The notes under the pieces: generated by a model | Database searches by the model: none | Seen by the model: the letters and a program-made list of their open reading frames with translations, nothing else | Told to the model about the DNA's origin: nothing | Made by a program: the position numbers and the translations under genes | Source of the DNA: Aquilaria yunnanensis | Lineage: Eukaryota > Streptophyta > Magnoliopsida > Malvales > Thymelaeaceae | Length of the DNA: 64,000 bases | Reading direction: 5' to 3' | Assembly (NCBI GenBank): GCA_039654915.1 | Contig: CM077593.1 | Coordinates: forward strand, 34,628,501-34,692,500 | In this document: piece after piece, positions 24,414-34,854 of the stretch | How the letters are laid out: each line of letters begins with the position of its first letter | Numbering within the stretch: the first letter of the stretch is position 1

Positions 24414-24673
24414 TTTGGACAGAAAAACGAGTTCGGAAAAAGGCAAGAAAACAACTTACGGCAAAAACTCGAGAAAACAGAGGTATTAAAAGACTCTGGA
24501 AAGAAAAAACCCACCAAAAGACTTGCCAAAATCGGAGGTCGCCGTCGTAAAAGGTTGCCGGAAAAAGCTCTGTTAAAACAGCTCCGCCGCAAAAGCAAGA
24601 GAAAGCGCAGAGAAAAGGGCAAGCAGGGAAAGAGCAGAAGCAAAAGCCAAAGGGGCTTATGACGGAATGGGCC

Positions 24674-24680
24674 ATTTATA
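24674..24680 (-). promoter_or_regulatory. TATA box of the antisense gene in element A
   Basis: On the minus strand GGCCTATAAATGGCCCAT surrounds TATAAAT, about 260 nt before the exon 1 ATG. The same context (GGC-TATAAATA-GCCCATCC) precedes the gene in E, and a TATATAAA stands at the matching place in C. Confidence 0.65.
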
Positions 24681-24950
24681 GGCCAAGGGTGGGTAACCGA
24701 AACGACGTCATAAGTGCCCTTTGAAGGCGAACCGTCGCCGTAACTGCACTCTGCGCCTGAAAAGACGCGCTCTCTGTAAACGACACGACCCTCCTCCAAT
24801 GACAGTGTGCCACATGTCAACCGCCGCGCCAAAATAGGGGACACGTCTTCTGACATCCCTAAAAAACTGGGACGCGTCGCTCAGACTGACACGCTTGGCC
24901 ATCAAACGCGACGCTGCACAGACCTGCAAAAGCAAAGAAGCAGGTTGCCT

Positions 24951-25110
24951 CGAAGACACCAAAAAACGGGCTATGGCCGAACAGCCCATACCTTCGGGCA
25001 AGAGGTGTATCTTCGGCACAGGCTTTGCCTCGGAGACACCAAAAAAACAGGCCAAGGCCGAGTAGCCCATACCTTTGGGCAAGAGGTGTACCTTCGACAC
25101 AGGTGTTACT
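24951..25110. repeat. Two tandem ~80-bp units upstream of the antisense promoter (A)
   Basis: Two adjacent units start at 24951 (CGAAGACACC) and 25031 (CGGAGACACC). Both contain the sequence CAAGAGGTGTA or a close variant and a CAGCCCATACCTT-like segment. Element E has the same pair at 59718-59877, also 80 bp apart. Confidence 0.7.
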
Positions 25111-25175
25111 CTCTATAGACTCCCAAAGAACATCCTCGGAAAGAAAACAAAACCGAAGTCATCACTTCGGCTTTT

Positions 25176-25189
25176 CGAAGGGGGGCATG
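25176..25189 (+). other. Polypurine tract of element A
   Basis: CGAAGGGGGGCATG-type purine run directly before the 3' LTR at 25190. The same motif adjoins the 3' LTRs of C, D and E. Confidence 0.8.
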
Positions 25190-26047
25190 TGATAGCCGAA
25201 GGACTATCGCCTCCGCCTGGCTGAACTCCCTGCCACCAGAATGGCCAGGAGATCTGGCGCTACCCGGAAAAAGGTGGGATCACACACCTCGGTGAAAAGC
25301 CGAAGAGCCCGAGCTCGGCACGCCAGGGAACTTGAGGATACTATTAGCCCCCCGAGGTAGTAAACAGACCGCCTTCGGAAAAGTGGCACCAGCTAGTGCG
25401 GGCCGAACATGATCTTCCCGAAGGCGGAACTCCCTGAATCTGGGAACCCCCGAACTGGGGGCATGTTTCCCGAAGTGGCACGGTCCGTACTAGAGGACGA
25501 CCTCACCCAGGGACCTCGGGAGTGCAGCAGGAGCATTTAAGGAAGCCTCTGACATGTCGCCCACAGACGTCACAAGCCGCCTCAAACGGCGCTCTGACAC
25601 GCCGACGCCATCAAAGTCACATCATGGCCCGTCTCGGCTCAAGGCTCAAGGAAGCCTGCCACCAGCTACTTGTCCTCTACGCCCAGACATTCAGAGAACA
25701 TCCGACCGAACACGTGTCACGATCTGAACGGGCTGGACACCTCTATAAATACCAGGGAATAGACCCTGGTAAACAGTTGGCAAATATCCTGACTCCTCAC
25801 TCTGAGAAAATACGGCCAGGCGAGTTCACTGAACCCCTCAGTGTTATTTCCTCCGCCTTCTCTCAGCACCACTGACTTGGGCATCGGAGGCTCCTCCCCG
25901 GAACAACACCCTGGGGACCTCCTAACCCACTTTTTCTGAACATCTCAGGCACTCTCCCTTGGGCAAACCGGCCACCAAGCGCTCTTCCTCTCCGGGAGTC
26001 CCTCCATCAATCACCATGACTACCAACGATGAAGCCCCTGGGCATCA
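25190..26047 (+). repeat. 3' LTR of element A
   Basis: 858 bp, TGATAGCC...GGGCATCA, with TATAAATA at 25744-25751. It is followed by the ACTAG duplication at 26048-26052. Confidence 0.95.
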
Positions 26048-26052
26048 ACTAG

Positions 26053-26977
26053 AATATGATTATTAGACAATTTAAATTAGGGTTCCAAAAGTTGATATTA
26101 GACATGTAAAGGGAACAAGGAGTAAAGTATAATTTTTTGAAAATTAAGTGGGCAAAATATAGATTAGATCAAACTACAAGGGATTTTTATAATTTTCCCA
26201 GCGGTAACTGTCATTCTAGACACTGATAACATACGCAATTAGACACACAAAAGCCTAAAGAGATAAAAGGACGTCACAGCCTACCCACATTCCTAGGCAA
26301 AGCATCACTAACACTTGGAAGTCACTCTTGTACAGATTGCCCATACTGGCTTCCCTTCCCTCCTTCCATTTTACTTGATCATTTCACTAATATTCCTACT
26401 AACTAATTATCCCATTGTTTTTTTCCTTGAAATGGAACCCTAAAGTACTTCTCAAATTTATTTTTGAAAGATTATTAGTTGTTTGATTCCGTACTGACAT
26501 ATAAACAAAGTAAAAAAAAAAATAGTAGTTGAGGCTCGGGTAATTTATGTTAATGTTTCATCCAGAATGAACGCTTAATTTATTGAAAACAAAAAAATAT
26601 TCTAACAATTAGTTCAACGTTTTCAGAGATTTGAAAAAAAAATAAAAAGAGAATTGTACACCGCCCAGACAATACAAGAAATTTTATGCCGGTAGAAGTT
26701 CTAAACTTCATCATCAATTTGAGATAATAAGAATTGTATAATCACTTTACATTAAAAAGTAAGCTACTAACTAATCCATTACTTTTTCTTTGAAATTTAC
26801 CAATAAAAAGTAAGGCTCTTTTGATGTAAGAGGTAAAATGGACACTTCTCAATTTTATAATCAATTTATATCAAACATTAATGAAAGACTTTATGTACGG
26901 TATCTACAGAATCTTCAAGTGATTAGTGAAGTCATATTTGCGAGCATGGGGAGATCAGGATGATGAAACATATACAA
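26053..26977. other. Intergenic AT-rich DNA downstream of the kinase gene
   Basis: No gene is supported. The first ~150 bases end in TTATAATTTTCCCAGC near 26189-26204. They may be the right arm of an old inverted-repeat element whose left arm lies near 4236, before element A. The part next to 26978 must include the kinase 3' UTR and poly(A) site, which I cannot place exactly. Confidence 0.4.
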
Positions 26978-27892
26978 TCAAGAGTCTAGAACATAAGCAA
27001 CGACCGCCATCAGGTGGGGCAGCAACGCCGAGCAAGAGAGGTCGCCGGTTGTGTCGATCGTCGGCGCCGATTCATGATCACAGATGAATGGATGGTGCAG
27101 AAGCATCTCCACGTTGCACCTCTCCCATGGGTCAATGTCGAAGCACTTGCTCAAGAAATCTCTGCCAGTGAAGGACATGGTTTCTGGGATTGCCATCTTT
27201 TCCATGAAGATGAGGTCGTAGGCGAGGTGGTCGAAGTCCTCATGGCACTCCATGGCGGGCCGGCCCGTGAACATCTCCACCACCACGCACCCAAGAGACC
27301 ACACGTCCAGAGCCGGCAAGATCAGCCCATCGCCGACGGACTCCGGGGACATGTAAAGGGGCGTTCCTCTAAACTTTGATCCCGACTTCCGTAACTCTCC
27401 AGGTAGTTTGGCCAGTCCGAAATCCGCAATCTTGAGTTGTGTCACACCGCCTATGGTTTTTGAAGGGAATGCGAGGATGTTGGCCGGCTTCAGGTCGCAA
27501 TGGACGTAGCCTCTAGCGTGAATCGTCCGCAGTCCCTTAAGAAGCATGCGCGTGAAGCACCGGATTTCCGGTTCCGAAAGCCGACCGCCTCTACTTCTGG
27601 TGATGTCTGAGAAGGTGCCACCGCTTGCGTACTCCAGCAACAAGTTGAACCAGACGCGGCCGCCTCCATCCTGGATGGTGGTCTTGCTTCCGAGCCAGCC
27701 AACGACCTCCGGGCACCCATCAAGATCGCTGAGGATAAAGTCTTCCTTCTGAAGCGTTTCTGAGAAGGCAAGCTCGGAGGATTTGACGGTGATGAGAGGG
27801 TGGGAAGGGATATTGGTTGCGGCGAGATGGACGGTACCGTAGGAGCCCTTGCCGAGCGGCAGAACTCTAACCCAGCTGACGGGCTCCATCAC
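26978..27892 (-). CDS. Serine/threonine protein kinase, MAPKKK17/18/20-like
   Basis: A 304-residue intronless kinase on the minus strand, starting M-M-E-P-V-S-W-V-R. The glycine loop G-K-G-S-Y-G-T-V is at residues 14-21 and the ATP-binding lysine sits in I-T-V-K-S-S-E. The catalytic loop reads H-C-D-L-K-P-A-N (C in place of R of the usual HRD). It also has D-F-G-L-A-K, the activation-segment end G-T-P-L-Y-M-S-P-E and D-V-W-S-L-G-C. Size, lack of introns, V-K-S-S-E and H-C-D-x-K match the small plant MEKK-type MAPKKKs (17/18/20 group), which phosphorylate MAPKKs in stress and abscisic-acid signalling. The exact orthologue is not resolved. All key residues are present. It is the only clearly intact host gene here. 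Confidence 0.88.
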   Translation of the reverse strand: MMEPVSWVRVLPLGKGSYGTVHLAATNIPSHPLITVKSSELAFSETLQKEDFILSDLDGCPEVVGWLGSKTTIQDGGGRVWFNLLLEYASGGTFSDITRSRGGRLSEPEIRCFTRMLLKGLRTIHARGYVHCDLKPANILAFPSKTIGGVTQLKIADFGLAKLPGELRKSGSKFRGTPLYMSPESVGDGLILPALDVWSLGCVVVEMFTGRPAMECHEDFDHLAYDLIFMEKMAIPETMSFTGRDFLSKCFDIDPWERCNVEMLLHHPFICDHESAPTIDTTGDLSCSALLPHLMAVVAYVLDS

Positions 27893-27985
27893 TAAGAAAC
27901 AGCTATAGAGACAGAGCTTGGTGGGAAGGGACTTGAATAATTAATGTTTAGGGTTCAAAAGATTGAAAAGCTGAGGTGAGGGCAA

Positions 27986-27991
27986 TATATA
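27986..27991 (-). promoter_or_regulatory. Probable TATA box of the kinase gene
   Basis: TATATA in the context CTATATATTGCC (minus strand) lies about 95 nt upstream of the ATG. That would give a 5' UTR of about 60-65 nt. Confidence 0.5.
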
Positions 27992-28886
27992 GAGAAGAGT
28001 AGATGAGAGATCTTGGCCGGAGAACCAGGTAATTGTAGTGTTCATTAAAAAGGCTGCGTGCTTTTCAAGTCAGAAAACGCGCCAACTTGGTGCTGCTAGG
28101 GAAATGTAAGTTCCATGTACTACCCTAGAGTCCGAAGATCAGTAGGGAAGTTATAGTCGATTCCTACTCGGATTAATTGGCTCTTGCGTCATTAATTAAC
28201 AATAATCCAAGGAATACACAGGAAATAATAACGTATTATGCTCTTGGGACCGTTGGATGACAAGATAAGACATATTTTTTATACCTCCAAGTTAACCCTT
28301 ATTTCAAGGCTGGTCAAGTTGGTTCACATAGAAAGGTTTTCCCTCTCTAATAAAATTTTAGATACTGGTTGGGGCATTAGGAGAAGAGTAAGATATGAAA
28401 GTTGGGTAATCTTGCTGACAGTGAGTTATGAGATTACGGTGAATTGCTTCCGTACAGCTTCTTATGAAAGGTGACAGGAATTGGAGAAAAGGGGACGACT
28501 TCCAAAGAGCTACAGGATTAAGGTAAGGCCTTACATTATCTTTTGATCAAAGAATTTCCAATATACGACTTCTAATTTCCAAAGGGAGCATTTTGAAGAC
28601 AGGTTAACTAGTTATTGTGGGAGATACAAGTTTGATTCAGCTGAGACTTTTCAAAGCAAATTTAAGCAATTTATTTGGGGCTGCCAGCTACCGATGTTCG
28701 TCGTATGTGCTCGATATCTACATGGATATAAGCACAGAAAAGAAGACCCTTCTGGCCATAAATAAGAAACCATTTCCAGGAAGAAGATGAAGAGGGAGAA
28801 GCTGAAGCAAGCAAGGTGTCTCTTCTCTGCTCCCAGCCGGATTGTAGCTAGAAGGTTTTGGGCTTTAACAAACCATAAAAGAAGCA
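27992..28886. other. Upstream region of the kinase gene, then exon-like DNA next to the MITE
   Basis: Apart from the kinase promoter I see no gene. The end, about 28840-28886, resembles one half of a duplicated exon whose other half lies at 29591-29650, beyond the MITE. The frame at 28238-28474 has no recognisable family. Confidence 0.4.
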
Positions 28887-28894
28887 GCCAAAGA

Positions 28895-29582
28895 CAATGT
28901 TTTTAAAGCCGAACCGTTTATTAAACCGGAAGAACTTTCGGTTCATGGTCTAACCGATTTAACCGGTTAGACTATCGGGTCAAAGACACCTCCATATTTT
29001 TATTTAATGACTTTGCAATGACCTTATTGTTACTTAAAAAGTATTATAGATTATAAAAAAACTTTAACATAATATAAGAACTAACTTATAAATTATCTAA
29101 TTTAACCCTAAAAAAATCAAATTTTCTTCTCTCCTTCATTCTCTCACTAACGGCGGGCTTGCCTTTCTCAATTCTCTTTTCACCTAATTCTCAGCAGATC
29201 TTTCTCATCTCTTTGCCTTGCCTTTGCTTTCCCAATTACTAATTTTACGTTTCTTCCTCCTCTTCAACCTCCATTTCTTTTACCTCCATCTCCTCCCTTG
29301 TTCCTTACCCAGTTCTTTTCTTTCTTTCGTTTCTGTTTTTGTAGTTATCCTTCAAAAAGCTAGACCATGATCCGCCATCATCTTCCATCATTCCTTCGGC
29401 GCTTCTTCTAATCTTCTAGTAGCCGGTTTTTATGGTTTTTTGGTTCACGGTTTTTACCGGTTTTACTAGTTTTGACCGGTTTTGACCTTTGTTTGATTGA
29501 GCTGAGACTCGGACCATAGAGATTCATGGTTCGCGGTTTAACCGGTTGAACGGTCCGGTCCGGTCCAGTTTGAATAACATTG
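28895..29582. mobile_element. hAT-like MITE, 688 bp
   Basis: The element begins CAATGTTTTTAAAGCCGAAC and ends in its imperfect inverted copy (…CAGTTTGAATAACATTG). It is flanked by an 8-bp direct duplication GCCAAAGA (28887-28894 and 29583-29590). The 8-bp duplication and CAATG ends fit the hAT superfamily. The subterminal parts are rich in ACCGG/CCGGT motifs. It has no transposase, so it depends on a helper. Confidence 0.85.
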
Positions 29583-29590
29583 GCCAAAGA

Positions 29591-29690
29591 AACAGAAGCA
29601 AGCCAGCGTGCTCATAATCACGAGTGGGAACATCCCGGCAGGCCTTACGAAAATTAATGTATAAATTCCACATTAAACATGTCGAAATTA
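29591..29690 (-). pseudogene. Exon-like remnant split by the MITE
   Basis: The minus strand here, continued across the MITE into 28886-28840, resembles 45980-45908. Both share a block GGATGTTCCCA-T-C-GTGAT and a following hydrophobic stretch. The better copy reads G-W-Q-D-V-P-I-L-V-I-I-N-M-F-A-Y-F-S-F. This copy has about one base missing and the MITE inside, so it is dead. I do not recognise the protein; the segment could be a membrane helix. Confidence 0.4.
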
Positions 29691-29836
29691 GGATATCAGT
29701 CAAGTAAAATAACATGACTATAACGTACCATAAATTATAACAAAATGGAACGAGTAAAGGTTTATCTTTTGGTTTCCCCAGAACTCTAGAGTAAGCCTTC
29801 TCAAGTTCAGTGTAGAATGTAAACATGCTGTTGGTT

Positions 29837-30066
29837 CTACTTTGGTTTTGTACGATCAGCCCAGTCTACTAGATGCTCTACATTAAAGAGCTCTGTGGTG
29901 ATCTGAATTCTGTTCAAATTTTTCACAGTGACCCCTCCTGGAAGTCTATCAACAAGCGGTGTTGCTTTTGGTGGCTCAAGATTGTAGGGCATAGGCACCC
30001 TAAAATGTGCAGCTGGATCCTGTTCTACTATGGCCGAAACTAATGAATGTTGGGTCTTGGCCTTGT
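29837..30066 (-). CDS. Possible terminal exon of an unidentified host gene
   Basis: The minus strand has an open stretch from about 30066 to a TAG at 29839-29837. It reads T-Q-H-S-L-V-S-A-I-V-E-Q-D-P-A-A-H-F-R-V and later P-G-G-V-T-V-K-N-L-N-R-I-Q. Composition and codon use look coding, unlike the AT-rich flanks. The upstream boundary could be a splice acceptor (…ATAACAAG before G-C-C-A-A-G). I do not recognise the family and found no other exon that certainly belongs to it. It may be a gene fragment or pseudogene. Confidence 0.35.
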
Positions 30067-30106
30067 TATATAAAAGATAGTGTTTTGTTTTAAATAATAA
30101 GAGCAA

Positions 30107-30951
30107 ATATAAAGAGCAAATAACAAAGACGAAGTTAAATCATATATCAGACTGACATGCAATCTTGGGACAACAATCACCGAACAACATTCTAAACTCT
30201 CCATAAAAAAAAGAGTTGGGTACAGCAAACTCTCCATAAAAAAGAAGTCTTGTTCAAGTAAAACCAAGTTGCACAGCTTGATGCTCCAATTGAAAACAAA
30301 TCATTGGGGACATGCCAATATAATTAACACCCAATTTGTTTTATAATTCAAAATGATTTATTTTTATTATTATATCTATTTTACCAGAAAAAAATTTCAT
30401 TTGAAAGATAATATTATGTAGGTGCAACAACCCAATGAAAATAAAAAAAAAATTTATAAGTTTATTAAAGTTTTATGAATTTTTTCATTTTAATGCCTTA
30501 AAAAAAATAAAATTCATAAAAAAAAAATTAATCATATCATAAAAATTTTACTTGTATAGCTAGGAAGACAACTTATTTTCCTTTCACACCAATGAAGAAG
30601 TAACCATGTTTATTAGTATGAGCTTGACAGAGACTCCAGCAGACATATATAAAGATTTCCTATACAACTTTTCCTTCCATTCCAAGCCACGATCCATAAA
30701 CATGAGAACTGTTAACTTAATCACCACTTGCCCTTTCTGGGTTCATGCTTTCAATCTTAGGTTAACTTCAATGTCGATCTATTGGGCAGAGGCAAACACA
30801 CGTATACAATATGAGGTTCATAGATCCCCTTTTTTTCTAGAAATTTGTTAATAAAATATACATAATTTAGTAATTAAACCTCCTTTAATTTTTCAATGGA
30901 CCCTCATAATTTTTATAATATCCATTTAAACAAAAAAATGGATCCCTTTTA
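30107..30951. other. AT-rich intergenic DNA
   Basis: Long A/T runs (for example 30445-30540) and a short duplicated AACTCTCCATAAAAAA segment near 30194 and 30228. No gene is supported; the frame at 30606-30851 has no recognisable homology. Confidence 0.5.
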
Positions 30952-33776
30952 TGTAATGCCCGGACAATCCAAAGTGATTAGGTCCCGGGTTAAATGGATT
31001 TGGAGCATAAGAATTTTTCCTTAATTGGGAATTTAGCTCAATTAAATTGAGAAGACAATATGGCATGTGCATAATTGAGTGTTGAACATCTTAAAAACAA
31101 GCTTGGCTTAGGCCAAGAGAAATAGTAATGAAAATGATGGTTTTTTAAAGATGAGGGACTCAATTGAACAAAGGGATTTTTAGTGGATTGGGCTCAATTG
31201 CCCAAAATTAGAAAGTTGGAGGACTAAAGGGGGAATTATGCCATTTTAATGGCCTAGGATGCCTTAGCCAGCCATGCCCCTCCAATTCCCAATATTTTAT
31301 GTCATCTTCCTCCAAATCCTATTATTTTAATCCACCTCCCATCCTTAGTCATCACCTTGGATTCTTTCTTCACCTACTTTTGACTTTTTCTACCAAACTT
31401 ACACAAAAGTCTTCCAATTAGTCTTCCATCCATTAAATCTTGTCTCCCACTCATTTCAAACACATTATTAATTTCCTACTATTTTAATCCACCTCCCATC
31501 ATTAGTCAAGACTTTGGATTCTTTCTTCACGTACTTTTGACTTTTTCTACCAAACTTACACAAAAGTCTTCCAATTAATCTTCCATCCATTAAATCTTGT
31601 CTCCCACTCTTCCAAGCACATTATACACTCATTTTCCTTCCCATATGGCTGGCCATCACCTTTCCACACATTAAAACATAATCACTCCACTCATTCAAAG
31701 TCATTTGCTCTCAAACTCTCTCCTTTTCTCTCCATTTTCTTCCATACCAAGTCTCACCATTCCAAACACATTTCCAACTCTTTTCCTCATCTAAATATTC
31801 GTCCATAGCTAGAAATAATCATTTCTCAAATTAAAACCAAGTATTCTTGGTTGAATTCAAGCTCTAAGACCATAAAGAGCAAGAATCAGGTGAAGAATTC
31901 AAAGAAAACCAAGGAGGAAAATTCGGCCATTTCCATTTCTTGGAGGTTTTAAACTCCACTCAAGGAGCTCTTTGTGTGATTGAGTTCCTAAGTTCATTAG
32001 AAGCAAGAAATCAAGAAGAAGCTTGAAGAAGATCAAGCACAAGAAATTGGCCTTACCTCTTCTGTGAGGTTCTAATACAATTTCTAGAGTCAACAAGCAA
32101 GGAAAACGAAGGAAAATAAGCTTCTAAAGCTTTCGGTGTTGTGGGTAAGGATTCCTATACTCACTTTATTGCATGGCCTAGTTCCATGGATTTTTTTTGT
32201 GAGTATTCGGGCCCCTAGGTGATGGTCAAAGAACCATGTGATCCTAGGAGTGCTAAGAGGGCTTAAGTTATGTTATTGCTTCGGCAATTCTGTTTTGCTC
32301 ATGAGCTAAGTTAAGTAAGCAAGCATTATGGGCTAGGAGTTAAGGCGGCCACCTTAATTCCTATGCTAAGTGAGCTCTCCGAAAACATTAAGTATATGAA
32401 ATTAATGAATTAAAACTTGAGGGATGCTTGCTGCCCTTCTGTGAACAAAGTGTTAAGTGGCGTGTGTTTGTGTGCTTCTTTGATTTGTTGTGCATGCTAA
32501 CCCCCGATTATGATATTATTGCTATATGCATGTATCTTTTTGTTTTCTTTGTCTTTATGTTTCCTTTGCAGGAATAAGGATTATTTTGCCATTACATTCT
32601 TGGCATATGTTAGGCCTTGGAGGCCATAAGTTAGGCATTGGATGCCACGGAATCCTTATTGAGTTTTATAACTCACCCGCCCTACTCTACTTTTGTAGGT
32701 AAAGGTTTGCTTGAAAGATCAAGCTAAGAGTCTTGAGTACTCTTTCTGTATTCTAAGGTTGGATTTGTGTATGGTATTGCTCAAAATATTCTAAGTATTC
32801 TAAGTATACAAGTTGCTTGTAAACAAGCTAAAAAAAAAATGTGGACTTTCTGTGCAGGACTTGAAGTTTTAGAATTGTGGGAACAAGGTCTATTAAGGTG
32901 GAAATTTGTGTTCCATGGCTTTGTGGATTTATGGCTTGCTTTTAAGCATGTTTTTGTTGGTCTAACTTTAGTGACCAAATTATGGACTTAGCTAAAATTT
33001 GGCCAAACTTGGTTTTGGGCTTGTATTATGGACTTGGACATTTTTGGGTATTTTTATTGCTTGGTGGACTTACCAAGGCCCATGCATGAATTTATGGGTT
33101 ATGTTTTCATGAAACTTGAAGCATGTTGAAATTGGGCTTAAATGTACGTTTTGGGCTTAAATAAGAACTCGAAAAATTTGATTTTATTCTTGGTTAATTT
33201 TGGTCCATATGCATGATAAGTACTAAAAGGCCCATAAGCCCATGTCTATGTTGAAAGCATGCAATGTTTGGCTATGTATGCTCACTTAGTAAAGAACATG
33301 CAAGTAAACTTAGAAAAAAAAACATGAAATTGGAAGCTTGTGTAAAGTTTGGCTAGTAAGAAATTTAAGTGCACATATGTGAATTACTACATGCCTAAGC
33401 ATTAGTTGCATCTAAAGGCATTAAGTGATTATGTGCACTAGTGAACACCAAAACACATAAGCATGCAAAGCATATGCATGAAAATAAGTTTTTAAACTTA
33501 AGTTGGTGTTTTGGTTGCCATGCATATTCTTGGCTAAGCTTGGTAAAGACCATGAAAATGAACACATGAAATCCACATGGGTGCTAGCTTGTTTCTGAGA
33601 GCACTTCAACTTAACCTTAATTAAAGAACTTAACGAGCTAGTATCGATAAGTATCCTGGGGTTCGTGCCCATAAGTCTTAGTGAGTTTTAAAAGCCCCTT
33701 CTGTGTAATGAAAACTTCCGCTGCATGTTTTAAGTAATCAGGCCCAAATGGGCTAGGGGCAGTTTAGGGCACGACA
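30952..33776 (+). mobile_element. Solo LTR of a chromovirus related to element B
   Basis: 2,825 bp, from TGTAATGCCC to GGGCACGACA, flanked by a 5-bp duplication TTTTA (30947-30951 and 33777-33781). It aligns along its length to the LTR of B but with many differences and indels, so it is an older relative. No internal region or second LTR is present. LTR-LTR recombination is the usual cause. Confidence 0.93.
31324..31637. repeat. Tandem duplication (~157-bp unit) inside the solo LTR
   Basis: The block starting ATTTTAATCCACCTCCCATC at 31324 recurs at 31481, followed in both by the same GGATTCTTTCTTCAC and CAAACTTACACAAAAG segments with a few differences. The LTRs of B lack it. Confidence 0.8.
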
Positions 33777-33781
33777 TTTTA

Positions 33782-34849
33782 CGTCAACAAAGATAAACAA
33801 AATGGATTGGTCTCTTTCCTCCACTGGCATTTAGAATTATGGTGGAAGTACTATATTGACCTTTTAAGTTTCTTACATTTTCCAATCTAAGCATTAAACT
33901 CTTTTTGCTACTCTTTTTTCTTCAAACATATGGAAAAAATTATAGAACTAGTTGGACACAAGATAAAATAAATAAGCCAAGTCGAAAAAAATATTTAAGT
34001 TTGAGTATTAAAAGGGACTTTTTTGTCTTTTACATTCTATACAACATGAACATCTAGCTAATATTCTTTGTATTTTATATAATTTTTTAATTCCCATTAA
34101 ACTAATTCAACTAAGGGCATAAAAATGCTAAATCAAAATATTTTCCATATTTTTTCTAAAAAACATTGTTTTAACATTATATTATGATAAATGCAAGCTT
34201 ATAAGCTTAGTTATTATTTAATTTTAAGACTTAATAGTTGTATATATATACGGACTCCCCTTAAGACAAATCCTAGATCCACCACTGCTACCGGGTTTTC
34301 ACTCACTACTGTTGTTGGTTGATATGGCGGTGTCACCTCCCAAGTACCAAGTTGTTGAATTGACTAGGAACGTGCATGTTGAAGTTGCCACCTTCGTCTT
34401 TGCAGTGCTGAAAGCTCGTAAAGAATGGAAGTGCTACAAATTATGAACCCGAAACCAGAAAATGCTGACAGGATAACAGATAAAAATTGCATCAAGTCTA
34501 AGCTGTACAAACAACAAAACATTTCTAGTTAAAACTTGTAACACGGGACTCCATTTTTGGATAGGGATGAGAGAACTTTCTTACTAGTGAGTATAAAAAG
34601 ATGACCCGATAGAACAATTAGTGCAAACTGAACGAAGGCATAGATCCAAATGTAATTTCTCCCGGTTGGTAAATTTAAGCTAGTAAGAAGCCTGGAATTT
34701 ACAAATGAAAAGGGAAAGACTAGATTTGTGCTTAACCACACCCATTCTTGGGGTGCTCATGGAAGCAAGACTAGATTTATACTTAACCATACACATTCTT
34801 GTGGTGGCCGTGGAAGCAAGAAGGCCTAGAATGAATGAAAATGGAAGAG
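33782..34849. other. AT-rich intergenic DNA with one hAT-like end
   Basis: No gene is supported. AATCCTAGATCCACCACTG at 34269-34287 resembles the inner-to-outer end of plant hAT elements (…GGATCCGCCACTG). I did not find a matching opposite end. Confidence 0.4.
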
Positions 34850-34854
34850 CTATG

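Larger units (their letters stand above)
4559..26047 (+). mobile_element. Tat-lineage Ty3/gypsy LTR retrotransposon A, complete, with nested element B
   Basis: The element is bounded by 858-bp LTRs starting TG and ending CA, and by a 5-bp target duplication ACTAG (4554-4558 and 26048-26052). Order: 5' LTR, primer-binding site, gag-protease, RT, RNase H, archaeal-type RNase H, integrase, antisense gene, polypurine tract, 3' LTR. The second RNase H plus the extra antisense gene place it in the Tat lineage. Without B (10,624 bp plus its 5-bp duplication) it would be about 10.9 kb, like element C. By eye the LTRs differ at about 27 positions (roughly 3%), mostly C/T or G/A. One frameshift and three stops in pol make it non-autonomous. 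Confidence 0.95.

Noticed and set aside
30606..30851. 81-codon open frame in AT-rich DNA
   Set aside because: No recognisable domain or coding-like composition.
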